DNA of 64,000 bases from Amycolatopsis coloradensis (GCF_001953865.1 NZ_MQUQ01000005.1:321401-385400); one strand, 5' to 3'; positions 52,947 through 62,965 are shown, counted from the stretch's first letter. The notes: a model not told the origin generated them from the letters alone. Numbers and translations are program-made.

Positions 52947-53639
52947 ATGCGCATCCTCGTAGTGGACGACGACAGGGCCGTCCGTGAATCACTCAGGCGA
53001 TCCCTTGAGTTCAACGGGTACCAGGTCGAAATGGCCGGGGACGGCGCGCAGGCCCTGGAAGCGATCATCGCCAACAGACCCGACGCGATGGTCCTCGACG
53101 TGATGATGCCGCGGCTCGACGGCCTGGAGGTCGCCCGACGCCTGCGAAGCACCGGTGACGACCTGCCGATTCTCGTGCTCACGGCGCGGGACACCGTGTC
53201 CGATCGCGTGTCCGGTCTCGACGCCGGCGCCGACGACTACCTCCCGAAGCCCTTCGCGCTCGAAGAGCTCCTCGCTCGCCTTCGCGCGCTGCTGCGCCGT
53301 GCCATCCCGGATCCGCAGGCGGCGCAGAACGCCGAGATCCTGTCGTTCGCGGACCTTACCTTGGACCCGGGGACGCGGGAGGTGCGCCGGGCCGGGCGGG
53401 AGATCAGCCTCACGAGGACCGAGTTCGCGCTGCTGGAGCTGTTCCTCTCCTACCCGAAACACGTCCTGACCCGCAGCCGGATCCTGGAGGAAGTATGGGG
53501 ATACGACTTCCCGACGTCGGGCAACGCGCTGGAGGTCTACGTCGGCTATTTGCGCCGAAAGACCGAGGCTGGGAGCGAACCGAGGCTGATCCACACGGTC
53601 AGGGGAGTGGGCTACGTGCTCAGGGAAACCCCGCCGTGA
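52947..53639 (+). CDS. OmpR-family response regulator, MprA-like
   Basis: 230 residues. Receiver: DDD at 7-9, phospho-acceptor Asp51 in MVLDVMMP, and Lys in DYLPKPF. The C-terminal OmpR winged helix (about 135-228) has [13 protein letters not shown] and [12 protein letters not shown] histidine kinase follows with a GTGA overlap. Context (kinase with a large extracytoplasmic part, HtrA-like protease nearby, shared upstream direct repeats) points to an MprAB-type envelope-stress system. Confidence 0.9.
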   Translation: MRILVVDDDRAVRESLRRSLEFNGYQVEMAGDGAQALEAIIANRPDAMVLDVMMPRLDGLEVARRLRSTGDDLPILVLTARDTVSDRVSGLDAGADDYLPKPFALEELLARLRALLRRAIPDPQAAQNAEILSFADLTLDPGTREVRRAGREISLTRTEFALLELFLSYPKHVLTRSRILEEVWGYDFPTSGNALEVYVGYLRRKTEAGSEPRLIHTVRGVGYVLRETPP

Positions 53640-55060
53640 CCGACCCGGTCCAGGTCGGCGACGTGTCCGGAAAGGATCCGCGCGGCGACCGCTGGAGCAC
53701 GCGGCGCTTCTCGCTCCGCGGCCGGGTGACCCTGCTCGCGGCCGCTTCGGTGGCGGGCGCGGTGGCGCTGGTGTCCCTCGGTGCGTACCTCGTCGTGCGC
53801 GACAACCTCTACCAGCAGGTGGACGACAACCTGCTGGCCCGCGCACAGGCCGCGGTCGACTCGCCGCAGGTGCAGACCGAACTGCAGCAGGTGCCGGGCG
53901 CCTTCCTGGCCAGCGCGGACCTGCAGATCGGCCAGCTGACGGTCGGGGAGAAGATCCGGCTGACCTATCCGCAGTCCGGCAGCCGTCCGCCGTACGGCGA
54001 GGACGAGATCGCGGTCGCCTCCGGGGACAAGGCGTTCTCCCTGCGCACCGACCCGAAGACCGACAGCCGGGTCGTCGCCCTCCCGCAGGGCGCGGGGCAG
54101 GCGATGGTGCTCGCCCAGTCGCTCGGCCCGACCAAGCGCACCTTGAACGAGCTTTCGGTGGTCCTGTTCCTGATCGGCGGCGCCGGGATCCTGGTCGCCG
54201 CGGCGGCGGGAACGGCCGTCGCGCGAGCGGGGCTGAGGCCGGTCGACAGGCTGACGTCGGCGGCGGAACGCGTCGCCACCACGGGTGACCTGCGGCCGAT
54301 CCCGGTCAGCGGCGACGACGAACTCGCCCGCCTCACCCAGAGTTTCAACACGATGCTCGGCACGGTCGCCGAATCGCAGGAACGGCAACGGCAGCTCGTC
54401 GCCGACGCCGGTCACGAGCTGAGAACCCCGCTGACCTCGCTGCGCACGAACCTCGAACTGCTGCTCTCGGCGAGCAGGCCGGGCGCGCGCACGCTGTCCG
54501 ACGAGGACCGCAGCGACATCGAGGCCGACATCCGCGGCCAGCTCGACGAGCTGACCCAGCTGATCGGCGACCTCGTCGAACTCGCGCGCCAGGACGAGCC
54601 GCGGATCGAGCACGAACGGGTCGAGATGGTCGACGTCGTCGAGCGCGCGCTCGACAGGGCACGCCGCCGCGCGGGCGAGATCGAGTTCGACGTCTCGCTC
54701 CAGCCGTGGGTGCTGACCGGCGACACCAGCGCGCTGGAACGCGCGGTGCTGAACCTGCTGGACAACGCGGTGAAGTTCTCGCCCGAAGGGTCGACGGTCG
54801 GGGTCCGGCTGTACCCGGTCGGCGACGGCACCGCGGTGCTCGAAGTCGCGGACGCCGGGCCGGGGATCGCCGACGAGGACCTGCCGAAGGTGTTCGACCG
54901 CTTCTACCGCTCTTCCGAAGCGCGGACGCTGCCCGGTTCCGGGCTCGGCCTCGCCATCGTCCAGCACGCGGCGCAGCGGCACGGCGGCGACGTCTACGCG
55001 GGACGCGCTCCCGAAGGTGGCGCGCTGATGACCCTGCGGCTCCCGGGAGCCCCTGCCTGA
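53636..55060 (+). CDS. Sensor histidine kinase, MprB-like
   Basis: 474 residues from a GTG overlapping the regulator stop (GTGA). Membrane helix about 32-55, extracytoplasmic domain about 56-175, second helix about 176-200, HAMP about 200-250, HisKA with [15 protein letters not shown] (His near residue 260), and HATPase: N-box [11 protein letters not shown]1 DAGPGI, G2 GSGLGLAIV. Phosphorylates the adjacent OmpR-type regulator in response to an envelope signal. Confidence 0.92.
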   Translation: MTDPVQVGDVSGKDPRGDRWSTRRFSLRGRVTLLAAASVAGAVALVSLGAYLVVRDNLYQQVDDNLLARAQAAVDSPQVQTELQQVPGAFLASADLQIGQLTVGEKIRLTYPQSGSRPPYGEDEIAVASGDKAFSLRTDPKTDSRVVALPQGAGQAMVLAQSLGPTKRTLNELSVVLFLIGGAGILVAAAAGTAVARAGLRPVDRLTSAAERVATTGDLRPIPVSGDDELARLTQSFNTMLGTVAESQERQRQLVADAGHELRTPLTSLRTNLELLLSASRPGARTLSDEDRSDIEADIRGQLDELTQLIGDLVELARQDEPRIEHERVEMVDVVERALDRARRRAGEIEFDVSLQPWVLTGDTSALERAVLNLLDNAVKFSPEGSTVGVRLYPVGDGTAVLEVADAGPGIADEDLPKVFDRFYRSSEARTLPGSGLGLAIVQHAAQRHGGDVYAGRAPEGGALMTLRLPGAPA

Positions 55061-55082
55061 GGGGTGATTACCCTGACGGGTG

Positions 55083-55601
55083 ATGAGCACCGAGAACGCG
55101 CCTGAGACGCCGCCCCGTCGTCTGCTGTGGACACTGCTGGTGGCCGCGGTGCTGCTGGCGGCCGACCAGCTGACCAAAGGGTGGGCCGTCGACGCCCTGA
55201 CCGGCCGGGCGCCGATCCCGGTGATCGGCGACTTCATCCACTTCCGGCTGCTCTACAACCCGGGCGCGGCGTTCTCCCTCGGCGCCGGTTCGACCTGGAT
55301 CTTCGCGATCCTGGCCGCGGTCGCGGTGGTCGCGCTGCTGTGGATCTCGCGCAAGGTCCGCTCGGCGGGCTGGGCGATCTCGCTCGGGTTGCTGCTCGGA
55401 GGCGCGGCGACGCACCTGGGTGACCGCCTGTTCCGTGACCCCGGCTTCGCGCGCGGCCACGTCGTCGACTTCATCGACTACAACGGCTGGTTCGTCGGGA
55501 ACGTCGCCGACATCGCGTTGTTCTTCGGCGCGGTTTCCCTTTTCGTGCTGAGTTTCCGCGGCGTCCCGATCGACGGCGTCAAGCAGACGGCCGAGGAATA
55601 G
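55083..55601 (+). CDS. lspA: Lipoprotein signal peptidase (signal peptidase II)
   Basis: 172 residues, four membrane helices. Catalytic aspartates are seen in HLGDRLFR and NVADIALFFG; the conserved LYNPGAAFS and VVDFIDY strings are present. The usual Asn in the G-N-x-x-D-R stretch is Thr-His here (ATHLGDR), but both Asp residues remain. Cleaves prolipoproteins, such as the one encoded at 17068. The ATG at 55083 is preferred over an adjacent GTG. Confidence 0.92.
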   Translation: MSTENAPETPPRRLLWTLLVAAVLLAADQLTKGWAVDALTGRAPIPVIGDFIHFRLLYNPGAAFSLGAGSTWIFAILAAVAVVALLWISRKVRSAGWAISLGLLLGGAATHLGDRLFRDPGFARGHVVDFIDYNGWFVGNVADIALFFGAVSLFVLSFRGVPIDGVKQTAEE

Positions 55602-55850
55602 TTAGGCAGAACTCGTTCTCCTCGGGATCGGCCGCTCGACATCGTCGCCTGTCAGATCCAGGTGTACGCGGTTCTTGACGACTTTCGACTCCGGAACCAG
55701 ATTGAAGAAGAGCCGTGGACCCGAAGCGGCTTCGACGAGCACCGAAGGGTCGTCTTCGGGACCGCTGAACCCCAGAGAGCGAAGGCGCTCAAGCTCTTCT
55801 TCGTCGTAGGGTGCGACTTCGTAGCCGTCGCGCCATGTTTGATCATGTAG
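55602..55850 (-). pseudogene. Remnant of a VOC/glyoxalase-like protein
   Basis: Minus-strand frame with GYEVAPYDEEELERLRSLGF, PRLFFNLVPESKVVKNRVHL and DLTGDD, clearly the middle of an actinobacterial glyoxalase-like (VOC) protein. There is no in-frame start codon upstream, and the usual N-terminal DCADP...FW strand is missing; the end changes abruptly to RPIPRRTSSA and stops early. Both termini appear lost, so this is a decayed fragment lodged between lspA and the DeoR gene. Confidence 0.65.
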
Positions 55851-55895
55851 GATTTTGTGTAGTTGATCCGGTTGGCAGTGGTGCAGGGAGGCTTC

Positions 55896-56696
55896 GTGCT
55901 CGCGCGGCAACGACAGGCGTTGATCCTCGAAGAGGCGCGCCGGACCGGGGCGGTCCGGGTCAGCGACCTCGTCACGAGGCTCGGCGTCTCCGACATGACG
56001 GTGCGCCGCGACCTCGACGTGCTCGCCGGCCGGGGGCTGGTGGAGAAGGTCTACGGCGGCGCCACCTCCATCGTCGGCAAAAGCACCGACGAGCCGGGCT
56101 TCGAGGCCAAATCCGTGCGTCAGCGCGCGCAGAAAGAGGCCATCGCCGCCGTCGCGGGCGGGCTGGTCCGGCCGGGCACCGCGATCGGCATCTCCGCGGG
56201 CACCACCACGTGGACGCTGGCCAGGGCGCTCGACGAGATCCCCGGCCTGACGATCGTCACGAACTCCATCCAGGTCGCCGACGTGCTGCGCGGCGCGAAC
56301 CAGCCGGATCGCACGGTGGTCCTCACCGGCGGCGTCCGCACCCCGTCGGACGCGCTGGTCGGGCCGGTCGCCGTGCAGAGCCTGCGCTCGCTGCACCTGG
56401 ACGTCGTCTTCCTCGGAGTGCACGGGATGGCCGACGGCCCCGGTTTCACCACGCCGAACCTCACCGAATCCGAGACCGACCGGGCGCTGGTCGAGGCCGG
56501 CCGCAAACTGGTCGTGCTGGCCGACCACACCAAATGGGGCATCGTCGGCATCTCCACCATCGCCGGGCTCGAAGAGGCCGACGTCGTCGTCTCGGACGAC
56601 GGGTTGTCCGACAACGCGAGGGAAACGCTCACCGAGCAGGTGGGTGAGCTGATGATCGCCGAAACGGCGGAGACGGCTGAGGCTGAAGAAGCGTGA
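55896..56696 (+). CDS. DeoR/GlpR-family transcriptional regulator
   Basis: 266 residues from a GTG with a strong GGGAGG ribosome site (the frame is open to 55863). N-terminal DeoR winged helix (about 5-58: RQRQALILEEARRTGAVRVS, LGVSDMTVRRDLDVL). The C-terminal DeoR sensor domain (about 75-235) has GISAGTTTWTLARAL and ADHTKWG, the sugar-phosphate-binding signatures. The stop overlaps galT by GTGA, so it likely controls the galactose pathway of its own operon. Confidence 0.92.
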   Translation: MLARQRQALILEEARRTGAVRVSDLVTRLGVSDMTVRRDLDVLAGRGLVEKVYGGATSIVGKSTDEPGFEAKSVRQRAQKEAIAAVAGGLVRPGTAIGISAGTTTWTLARALDEIPGLTIVTNSIQVADVLRGANQPDRTVVLTGGVRTPSDALVGPVAVQSLRSLHLDVVFLGVHGMADGPGFTTPNLTESETDRALVEAGRKLVVLADHTKWGIVGISTIAGLEEADVVVSDDGLSDNARETLTEQVGELMIAETAETAEAEEA

Positions 56697-57775
56697 AGCG
56701 CACGGTAAGGCACCTGGCCGACGGCCGGGAGATCATCTATTTCGACTCGCCGGGCGCGCCGGAGCGCACCGCCGAGGACACCCGTGACCTGCCTCAGGTC
56801 GCGGCGGCGTCGGAGATCCGGCGTGACCCGCTGACCGGCGAGTGGGTGGCGATGGCCGCGCACCGGCAGACGCGGACCTACAAACCGCCCGCCGACCTGT
56901 GCCCGCTGTGTCCCACCAAACCCGGGAAGCCCAGCGAGATCCCGGAGCCGGACTACGACGTCGCGGTGTTCGAGAACCGTTTCCCCTCCTTCGCCCGCGA
57001 TGTCATCGGCGATTCGTCCACAGTGGATGGCGCGGGGCTGGTGCCGGTCGCGCCGGGTGCCGGCCGGTGCGAGGTCGTCTGTTTCACCAGCGACCACGAC
57101 GGTTCTTTCGCCGGGCTGACGGCCAAGCAGGTCCGCGCGGTCGTCGACGCCTGGGCCGACCGCACCGCCGAACTGTCCGCGATGGACGGTGTCGAGCAGG
57201 TGTTCCCGTTCGAGAACCGGGGTGAAGAGATCGGCGTGACGCTGCATCACCCGCACGGTCAGATCTACGGGTACCCGTTCGTCACGCCGAAGACCGAGCG
57301 GATGCTGGAGGTCGCGCGTGCCTACGAGGCCGAGCACGGCCGTCCGGTGCTGGGCGACGTCCTGGCCGCCGAGCGTGAATCCGGGACGCGGGTCGTGGTC
57401 GCGGGCGAGCACTGGACGGCGTTCGTGCCACCCGCCGCGCGCTGGCCGGTGCAGGTCCAGATCGTGCCGCATCGCCAGGTGCCCGACATCCCCGCGCTCT
57501 CGGACGCCGAGCGTGACGAATTCTCCGATATCTACCTCGAAGTCCTCCGCCGCTGCGACGGCTTCTACGACCGGCCCCTGCCCTACATCGCGGCCTGGAA
57601 CCAGGCGCCCGCCAAACGCGATCGCGAACTCGGCTGGCTGTACCTGGAGGTCTTCTCGGTCTTGCGGTCCAAGGACAAGCTGAAGTACCTGGCGGGGTCG
57701 GAGTCCGGGATGGCCGTGTGGATCAACGACGCCACCCCCGAGCAGATCGCGGAAAGGCTGCGCGCCACTCGCTGA
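56693..57775 (+). CDS. galT: Galactose-1-phosphate uridylyltransferase GalT
   Basis: 360 residues. Zn site CPLCP near residue 70, VFENRFPSF, and the active-site HHPHGQIYGYPF with the nucleophilic His in H-P-H near residue 187; C-terminal EHWTAFVPPAARWPVQ and VQIVPHRQ complete the HIT-type fold. Transfers UMP between UDP-glucose and galactose-1-phosphate (Leloir pathway). Coupled to the DeoR regulator upstream; no galK or galE follows here. Confidence 0.95.
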   Translation: MKRTVRHLADGREIIYFDSPGAPERTAEDTRDLPQVAAASEIRRDPLTGEWVAMAAHRQTRTYKPPADLCPLCPTKPGKPSEIPEPDYDVAVFENRFPSFARDVIGDSSTVDGAGLVPVAPGAGRCEVVCFTSDHDGSFAGLTAKQVRAVVDAWADRTAELSAMDGVEQVFPFENRGEEIGVTLHHPHGQIYGYPFVTPKTERMLEVARAYEAEHGRPVLGDVLAAERESGTRVVVAGEHWTAFVPPAARWPVQVQIVPHRQVPDIPALSDAERDEFSDIYLEVLRRCDGFYDRPLPYIAAWNQAPAKRDRELGWLYLEVFSVLRSKDKLKYLAGSESGMAVWINDATPEQIAERLRATR

Positions 57776-57808
57776 CGGGGTCATACTCATGTGCGATGCA
57801 CAGCATGG

Positions 57809-57827
57809 GCTCAGGAACTTCTCAGGA
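57809..57827 (+). promoter_or_regulatory. MprA-box-like tandem repeat upstream of the HtrA-like gene
   Basis: GCTCAGGA (57809-57816) and TCTCAGGA (57820-57827), direct repeats with an 11-bp period, 21 bases before the ATG. They match the pair upstream of the MprA-like regulator (52908-52926). In mycobacteria MprA controls the HtrA-like protease gene pepD through such repeats. Confidence 0.6.
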
Positions 57828-57847
57828 CCATCGCGCAAGGTGGGGAC

Positions 57848-59233
57848 ATGACCGAGAACGACCCCAGCGGCCAGAACGCCGAGCAGGCGCGGCAGGCAGG
57901 TGCTCAGCCGGACGCGACCGGCCTCGGCGGCCATGCCACCCCGCACGGCGGAGCGCAGCAGGCCCACTCCTCCGAACAGCAATACAATCCGTGGTCGCCC
58001 CAGGCCCAGACGCAGACCCAGCAGGCGCCCCCTCCGGAGCAGCCGGCGCCGGGTCCGTACACCCAGGGGCACCACATCCCGGGCCAGCAGCCGCCCTACA
58101 CCCAGCCGGGCCCGTCGGTGTACACGGTCCCCCAGCAACGGCAGGCCTCGAAGTCCACTTCGGGCAAGCTGCTCGCCGGTGTCGCGGCCATCGCGCTGGT
58201 CGTCGGCGGGGTCGCGGGCGGCACGGTCGGTTTCCTGACCGCGGATTCCTCCGGTGGCGGCTCCGTGAACGCGCTCGACGCGCCGAAGCCCGCCCAGCAG
58301 ACGGGCAACCTGCCCGCCGGTTCGGTCGAGTCGGTGGCGCAGAAGCTCTCGCCGAGCGTCGTGGAGCTCCAGGTGTCCGGGCGTTCGGGTGCGGGCGAGG
58401 GCTCCGGCTTCGTGCTCAGTACCGACGGCTACGTCCTCACCAACAACCACGTCGTGGAGGTCGCCGCCGCGGGCGGGCAGATCCAGGCGGTGTTCCAGGA
58501 CGGCAAGAAGGGTACGGCGACCGTCGTCGGCCGCGACCCCACGACGGACATCGCCGTGGTGAAGGTCAGCGGCGTCAGCGGGCTGACCCCGGTGGAGCTG
58601 GGCCGGTCCGACGACCTGCGGGTCGGGCAGCCGGTGGTCGCCATCGGTTCGCCGTTCGAACTGGCGGGCACGGTGACCTCGGGCATCGTCAGCGCGTTGA
58701 ACCGGCCGGTGAGCGCCGGTGGCGGCGGCGACCAGACCACGGTGATGTCGGCGGTGCAGACCGACGCGGCGATCAACCCGGGTAACTCGGGCGGGCCGCT
58801 CGCGAACATGGCGGGCCAGGTCATCGGCATCAACTCGGCGATCTACAGCCCGAAGTCCAGTCAGGGTCAGGGCGGCGAGAGCGGCGGCAACGTCGGCATC
58901 GGTTTCGCGATCCCGATCGACCAGGCGCGCCGCACGGCCGACGACATCATCAACACCGGGCAGGCCACGCAGACGTTCATCGGCGCGCGAGTGCAGACGG
59001 CGCCGACCGGTGGAGCGCAGCTCGGTGAGATTTCGCCGGGTAGCCCCGCGGAGAAGGCGGGCCTCAAGTCCGGTGACGTCGTGACGAAGCTGGATGACCG
59101 GACGATCCCCAACGCGGACGCGCTCGTCGCGGAGATCCGCACCCGGGCGCCGAACGACAAGGTCAAGTTCACCCTCGGCGGTGACAAGGTAGTCGAGGTG
59201 ACCCTCGGCGGCCAGCCGGTCACCCCGAATTAA
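57848..59233 (+). CDS. HtrA/DegP-like (PepD-type) membrane serine protease
   Basis: 461 residues. Long Gln/Pro-rich cytoplasmic tail (1-100), single membrane helix (about 108-135), trypsin-like domain with catalytic His in TNNHVV (about 200), Asp in PTTDIAVVK (about 235) and Ser in NPGNSGGPLAN (about 318), then a C-terminal PDZ domain (about 375-455, GEISPGSPAEKAGLKSGDVV). All three catalytic residues are intact. Degrades or refolds damaged envelope proteins. Upstream direct repeats suggest control by the MprA-like regulator at 52947. Confidence 0.93.
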   Translation: MTENDPSGQNAEQARQAGAQPDATGLGGHATPHGGAQQAHSSEQQYNPWSPQAQTQTQQAPPPEQPAPGPYTQGHHIPGQQPPYTQPGPSVYTVPQQRQASKSTSGKLLAGVAAIALVVGGVAGGTVGFLTADSSGGGSVNALDAPKPAQQTGNLPAGSVESVAQKLSPSVVELQVSGRSGAGEGSGFVLSTDGYVLTNNHVVEVAAAGGQIQAVFQDGKKGTATVVGRDPTTDIAVVKVSGVSGLTPVELGRSDDLRVGQPVVAIGSPFELAGTVTSGIVSALNRPVSAGGGGDQTTVMSAVQTDAAINPGNSGGPLANMAGQVIGINSAIYSPKSSQGQGGESGGNVGIGFAIPIDQARRTADDIINTGQATQTFIGARVQTAPTGGAQLGEISPGSPAEKAGLKSGDVVTKLDDRTIPNADALVAEIRTRAPNDKVKFTLGGDKVVEVTLGGQPVTPN

Positions 59234-59236
59234 ACG

Positions 59237-59259
59237 CTCGGCCGCGGTGCGCGGCCGAG
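59237..59259 (+). terminator. Terminator hairpin after the HtrA-like gene
   Basis: CTCGGCCGCG (59237-59246), GTG loop, CGCGGCCGAG (59250-59259): a perfect 10-base stem 3 bases after the stop. Confidence 0.75.
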
Positions 59260-59299
59260 ACCAAACCCCGGCTCGAACCCCCAGCGGGCCGGAACCAGA

Positions 59300-59338
59300 G
59301 CCACGCGCGACCGGCTGCCAATCCCGGTCGCGCGTGGC
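59300..59338 (+). terminator. Second strong terminator hairpin
   Basis: A 15-base perfect stem (59300-59314 with 59324-59338, arm sequence GCCACGCGCGACCGG), 9-base loop, followed by CCTTTC. It backs up the first hairpin and isolates the next two-component operon. Confidence 0.8.
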
Positions 59339-59494
59339 CCTTTCAACGCCGCTTTCAGAGCGCGGCCACGGCCACGCCGAGCCAGACGACGGCGAGGGTG
59401 AGCCCGTCGGCGGCCCGGCCAACCGTCCTGATCGTGCCGGCCACGGCGCTGGTGGTGAACCATCTGGTGCTGACGAGCTGGTGAGGTGGATTCG

Positions 59495-60193
59495 ATGACA
59501 GAGCAGGGCCGGGTGCTCGTGGTCGACGACGACGAGACCGTCCGGGACGTCGTCCGGCGGTACCTGGAGGTCGCGGGCTTCGACGTCGACGTCGCCGGGG
59601 ACGGCACCGAAGGGCTGCGCCTGTTCTCCGCGACCGGGCCGGACCTCGTGGTCCTCGACGTCATGATGCCCGGGCTCAACGGGCTCGAGGTGTGCCGCCG
59701 GCTGCGGCAGGTGAGCCAGGTGCCGGTCGTGATGCTGACCGCGCTCGGAGAGGAGGAGAACCGGATCGCCGGACTCCAGCTCGGCGCCGACGACTACGTC
59801 ACGAAACCCTTTAGCCCCAAGGAACTCGCGCTGCGCGTGGCGTCGGTGCTGCGGCGGGCGCGGATGCCGCGGCCCGAACCGGCCGCGCGTCAGCTCACCG
59901 ACGGCGACCTGTCGTTGCGGATGACCGCGCGGCAGGCGGCCCTCCGTGGCGCCGAACTTCCGTTGACCAGCCGCGAATTCGACCTGCTCGCGTTCTTCCT
60001 CGCCCATCCCGGCGTGGCGTTCTCGCGCGCCGATCTGCTGGAGAAGGTCTGGGGCTGGGACTTCGGCGACCAGTCCACGGTGACCGTCCACGTGAGACGG
60101 TTGCGGGAGAAGATCGAGCGAGATCCGGCGAAACCCGTCCGCGTCGCCACCGTCTGGGGCGTCGGCTACCGGTACGACCCGGTGCGGCCGTGA
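59495..60193 (+). CDS. OmpR-family response regulator
   Basis: 232 residues from the ATG at 59495 (an in-frame GTG at 59486 is possible). Receiver: VVDDDE, phospho-acceptor in [10 protein letters not shown] (Asp near 53), Lys in DYVTKPFSP. Winged helix with [13 protein letters not shown] and [13 protein letters not shown]. Overlaps the following kinase gene (GTGA). The regulon is unknown. Confidence 0.92.
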   Translation: MTEQGRVLVVDDDETVRDVVRRYLEVAGFDVDVAGDGTEGLRLFSATGPDLVVLDVMMPGLNGLEVCRRLRQVSQVPVVMLTALGEEENRIAGLQLGADDYVTKPFSPKELALRVASVLRRARMPRPEPAARQLTDGDLSLRMTARQAALRGAELPLTSREFDLLAFFLAHPGVAFSRADLLEKVWGWDFGDQSTVTVHVRRLREKIERDPAKPVRVATVWGVGYRYDPVRP

Positions 60194-61239
60194 TCGGCTC
60201 CGGGGAGTCGTTCGGCGAGATGCTGGCGCACGCCTGGCACATCCTGCCGTTCGCGCTGCTGTTCGCGCTGCCGGTGGTGCTGCTCGGCGTCCTGGCGCTG
60301 TACCTGCTCAGACGCGGTTCGCTCGCCAGCACGATGACGATCCTCGTGCTGATCCCGGTGCTCGCGACGCTGACCGCGGTCCTCGGGATCAGCGGGTTCA
60401 TGTTCACCCCCGCGCTGACCACGATGACCCTGGTCTGCCTGCTGGTCGCGCTGGTGACCGTGCCACCGGCGCTCGCGCTCGGCCGCGCGATCGCCCGCCG
60501 CAGTGTGTGGGAACGCGAGGCACGGGAGCGGGAGCGCGCGGCCGAGGCGTCGCGGCGCGAACTGGTCGCGTGGATCAGCCACGACCTGCGCAGCCCCTTG
60601 GCCGGGATCCAGGCGATGGCCGAAGCCGTCGCGGACGGCGTCGTCGCGGAGCCGATCGAGGTCACCGGCTACGCGCGGCGGATCAGCGGCGAGACCACCC
60701 GGCTGTCCGGCATGGTCGGCGACCTGTTCGAGTTGTCGAGGATCACCGCGGGCGCGCTGCGGCTGACCATGGCTTCCGTGCCGCTGCGTGACGTCGTGAG
60801 CGACGCCGTCGCCGCGCAGGCGCCGCTCGCCGAGCAGAAGCGGGTGCGGATGATCGAGTACGCCGACGTGTGGCCGGTCGTCTCCGGCAGCGACCCCGAG
60901 CTGGCGCGGATCGTGCGCAACCTGGTGTCCAACGCCGTCCGCCACACCCCGCCGGACGGGACGGTCGCGGTCCAGATCGGCATCGACGGCGGCGAGGCGC
61001 TGCTGGCCGTCGACGACGGCTGCGGCGGGATCCCCGACGACGAGATCGGGCGCGTCTTCGACGTCGCGTTCCGCGGGACCCGGGCGCGGACCCCCGAACG
61101 CGGCGGGCTGGCGAGCGGCGGCGGACTCGGCCTGGCGATCGCGAAAGGCCTCGTCGAGGCCCATCGCGGCCGGATCGGGGTCCGCAACCACGGTCCGGGA
61201 TGCCGGTTCGAGGTCCGGCTGCCGTTGGCGATGCCCTAG
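60190..61239 (+). CDS. Sensor histidine kinase
   Basis: 349 residues from a GTG in the regulator's stop. Three hydrophobic segments in the first 100 residues with no sizeable extracellular domain, so sensing is probably within the membrane. His[14 protein letters not shown] (His131); HATPase with [20 protein letters not shown] and [11 protein letters not shown]. Compact kinase without a recognisable HAMP. Its end overlaps the convergent hydrolase gene by 4 bases. Confidence 0.92.
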   Translation: MIGSGESFGEMLAHAWHILPFALLFALPVVLLGVLALYLLRRGSLASTMTILVLIPVLATLTAVLGISGFMFTPALTTMTLVCLLVALVTVPPALALGRAIARRSVWEREARERERAAEASRRELVAWISHDLRSPLAGIQAMAEAVADGVVAEPIEVTGYARRISGETTRLSGMVGDLFELSRITAGALRLTMASVPLRDVVSDAVAAQAPLAEQKRVRMIEYADVWPVVSGSDPELARIVRNLVSNAVRHTPPDGTVAVQIGIDGGEALLAVDDGCGGIPDDEIGRVFDVAFRGTRARTPERGGLASGGGLGLAIAKGLVEAHRGRIGVRNHGPGCRFEVRLPLAMP

Positions 61240-62039
61240 AGCCGCAGGAAACCCATGTCCGGGAAGTGGGCAGGCGCGATGATCGCGCCGGTCTCTTCGG
61301 CTTCGGCGAGGAACCGCTGCCGGGTGCGGAGGGCCAGGTCCGGGTCGAGGTCGCTGAGGAAGCTGACCCGCGTGTCCGTCAGCTGCGCGGGAGTGTGCAG
61401 GACGTCGCCGAGCACCAGCAGGCGTTCGTCGTCCGCGGTGATGTCGAGGACGTAGTGGCCCGGCGTGTGCCCGGGGGCGTGCCGCGCCACGATCCCGGGC
61501 GCGATCGGGACGTCGCCGCCGCTGATCGCCTCGGTCAGCCCGGCGCCGCGGGCGGTCTCCATGCCGACACGGCCCCATTCGCCCGTCCCGGCCGGCTCGA
61601 TCAGGGCCTCCCAGTCGAGTTGCCCGAAGACGACCTGGGCGCCGGGGAAGGTCAGCTCGCCTTCGGGGGCGATCCAGCCGGTGTGGTCGTTGTGCAGGTG
61701 GGTGAGGAAGACGGTGTCGATCTCGCCGACCGGGCACCCCGCCTTGTCCAGCGCGGCCGCGAGGTCGCCGCCGGTGCCCATCGGCGGCGTCGGATCGCCT
61801 TTGGCGGGTGTCATGCCCTGGGGAAACGCGAACTCGCGCGGCCCGAGCCCGGTGTCGACGAGGATCGTGCGGCCGTTGCCGCGGATCAGGTACGCGCCGG
61901 TCGGGACGTGCACGGTGCCGTCCTCGTCGAGGACGTCCGGGTGGGCCTCGGGGTCGAGACCGGGGAAGAACGCGAGCGGCAGCCTGATCAGGCCGTCCCC
62001 GAGCGCCTCGATCTCGATGTCTCCGACGGTGATGCCCAC
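61236..62039 (-). CDS. MBL-fold metallo-hydrolase
   Basis: 267 residues from a GTG after a G-rich ribosome site. Metal-binding motif THLHNDHTG near residue 110 (HxHxDH), a further ligand His in [10 protein letters not shown] (about 190), Asp in LVLGDVLHT (about 211), and a final His in [10 protein letters not shown] di-zinc beta-lactamase-fold hydrolase of the lactonase-like group; substrate unknown. Confidence 0.9.
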   Translation of the reverse strand: MGITVGDIEIEALGDGLIRLPLAFFPGLDPEAHPDVLDEDGTVHVPTGAYLIRGNGRTILVDTGLGPREFAFPQGMTPAKGDPTPPMGTGGDLAAALDKAGCPVGEIDTVFLTHLHNDHTGWIAPEGELTFPGAQVVFGQLDWEALIEPAGTGEWGRVGMETARGAGLTEAISGGDVPIAPGIVARHAPGHTPGHYVLDITADDERLLVLGDVLHTPAQLTDTRVSFLSDLDPDLALRTRQRFLAEAEETGAIIAPAHFPDMGFLRL

Positions 62040-62284
62040 CCGAACCCCCCAAAAGTCGCTTCCGTTGCCGGGAACGACAACCGGCCGGGGGCGTGGTCTG
62101 TTCCCGGTTTCAGCGACCGATGTAGCCGGGCGGACGCGAGGAGCCGTGGGCGCACAGCAGATCGGCGATATGGGAGCCTTCGGTGGCGGCCCCGGATCCG
62201 CCGCGCACGTCGGGGAATCGTCACAACTCGTGGCCCGGGACACCGCGGCGGCGAAGATCAGCCGAAACCGGATACGGTGTGCGT

Positions 62285-62785
62285 ATGGAACGGAGCGCAC
62301 AACGGCTTGGCCGCGCACTGGTGGTCATCGTGGACGACCGTGTCGCCCACGGCGAACACGAGGACAACACGGGACCGCTGGTCACGGAGCTGCTCGAAGA
62401 AGCGGGCTTCATCGTCGACGGTGTCGTGGTGGTCGAGGCCGAGACGGCCGCGATCCGCAACGCGCTCAACACCGCGGTGATCGGCGGCGCCGACCTGGTG
62501 ATCACCGTCGGCGGCACCGGGGTCTCCCCGCGCGACCGGACCCCGGACGCGACCGCCGGTGTGCTCGACCGCCCGATCCCGGGCATCGGCGAGGCATTGC
62601 GCGCGTCCGGTCTGGCCGCGGGCGCGGTGGACGCGGGCATCTCCCGCGGGCTCGTCGGCGTCTCCGGCAGCACGCTGGTGGTCAACCTCGCGGGTTCCCG
62701 CGCGGCCGTCCGCGACGGCATGGCGACGCTCTCGTCGCTGGTGCCGTACGTGATCGACGAGCTTTCCGGGCTCGAAGAGGCCTGA
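62285..62785 (+). CDS. MogA/MoaB-family molybdenum cofactor protein
   Basis: 166 residues. Signature GGTGVSPRDRTPDAT (about 78-92) and GVSGSTLVVNLAGSRAAV (about 125-142) mark the MoaB/Mog molybdopterin-binding fold, which adenylylates molybdopterin before metal insertion. No other cofactor genes are nearby. Whether it is MogA or MoaB type cannot be settled by eye. Confidence 0.9.
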   Translation: MERSAQRLGRALVVIVDDRVAHGEHEDNTGPLVTELLEEAGFIVDGVVVVEAETAAIRNALNTAVIGGADLVITVGGTGVSPRDRTPDATAGVLDRPIPGIGEALRASGLAAGAVDAGISRGLVGVSGSTLVVNLAGSRAAVRDGMATLSSLVPYVIDELSGLEEA

Positions 62786-62788
62786 ACC

Positions 62789-62959
62789 TTGGCGGAAGAC
62801 CAGGACAAGCGCCCCACCGAGGCGACCCGGCGCCGGGTCGACGAGATCTTCGGCGACGTCCTGCCGGACACCACCTCCGACGAGCGAGAGCCGGGGCAGC
62901 GCACCCCGGACTCCGACTCGTGGTACCTGGAGAACCGGCCGCCTCACCACGACCGGTGA
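62789..62959 (+). CDS. Small acidic hypothetical protein
   Basis: 56 residues from a TTG three bases after the preceding stop: MAEDQDKRPTEATRRRVDEI and a tail ending SWYLENRPPHHDR. Highly charged and probably disordered; small proteins of this kind beside mog-type genes occur in related actinobacteria. It fits the tight operon spacing; role unknown. Confidence 0.7.
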   Translation: MAEDQDKRPTEATRRRVDEIFGDVLPDTTSDEREPGQRTPDSDSWYLENRPPHHDR

Positions 62960-62965
62960 TCCTGG

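Noticed and set aside
56120-60091. 1323-codon open frame on the minus strand
   Set aside because: Antisense to DeoR, galT, HtrA-like and response-regulator genes; low-complexity Arg/Asp/Gly-rich translation without motifs.
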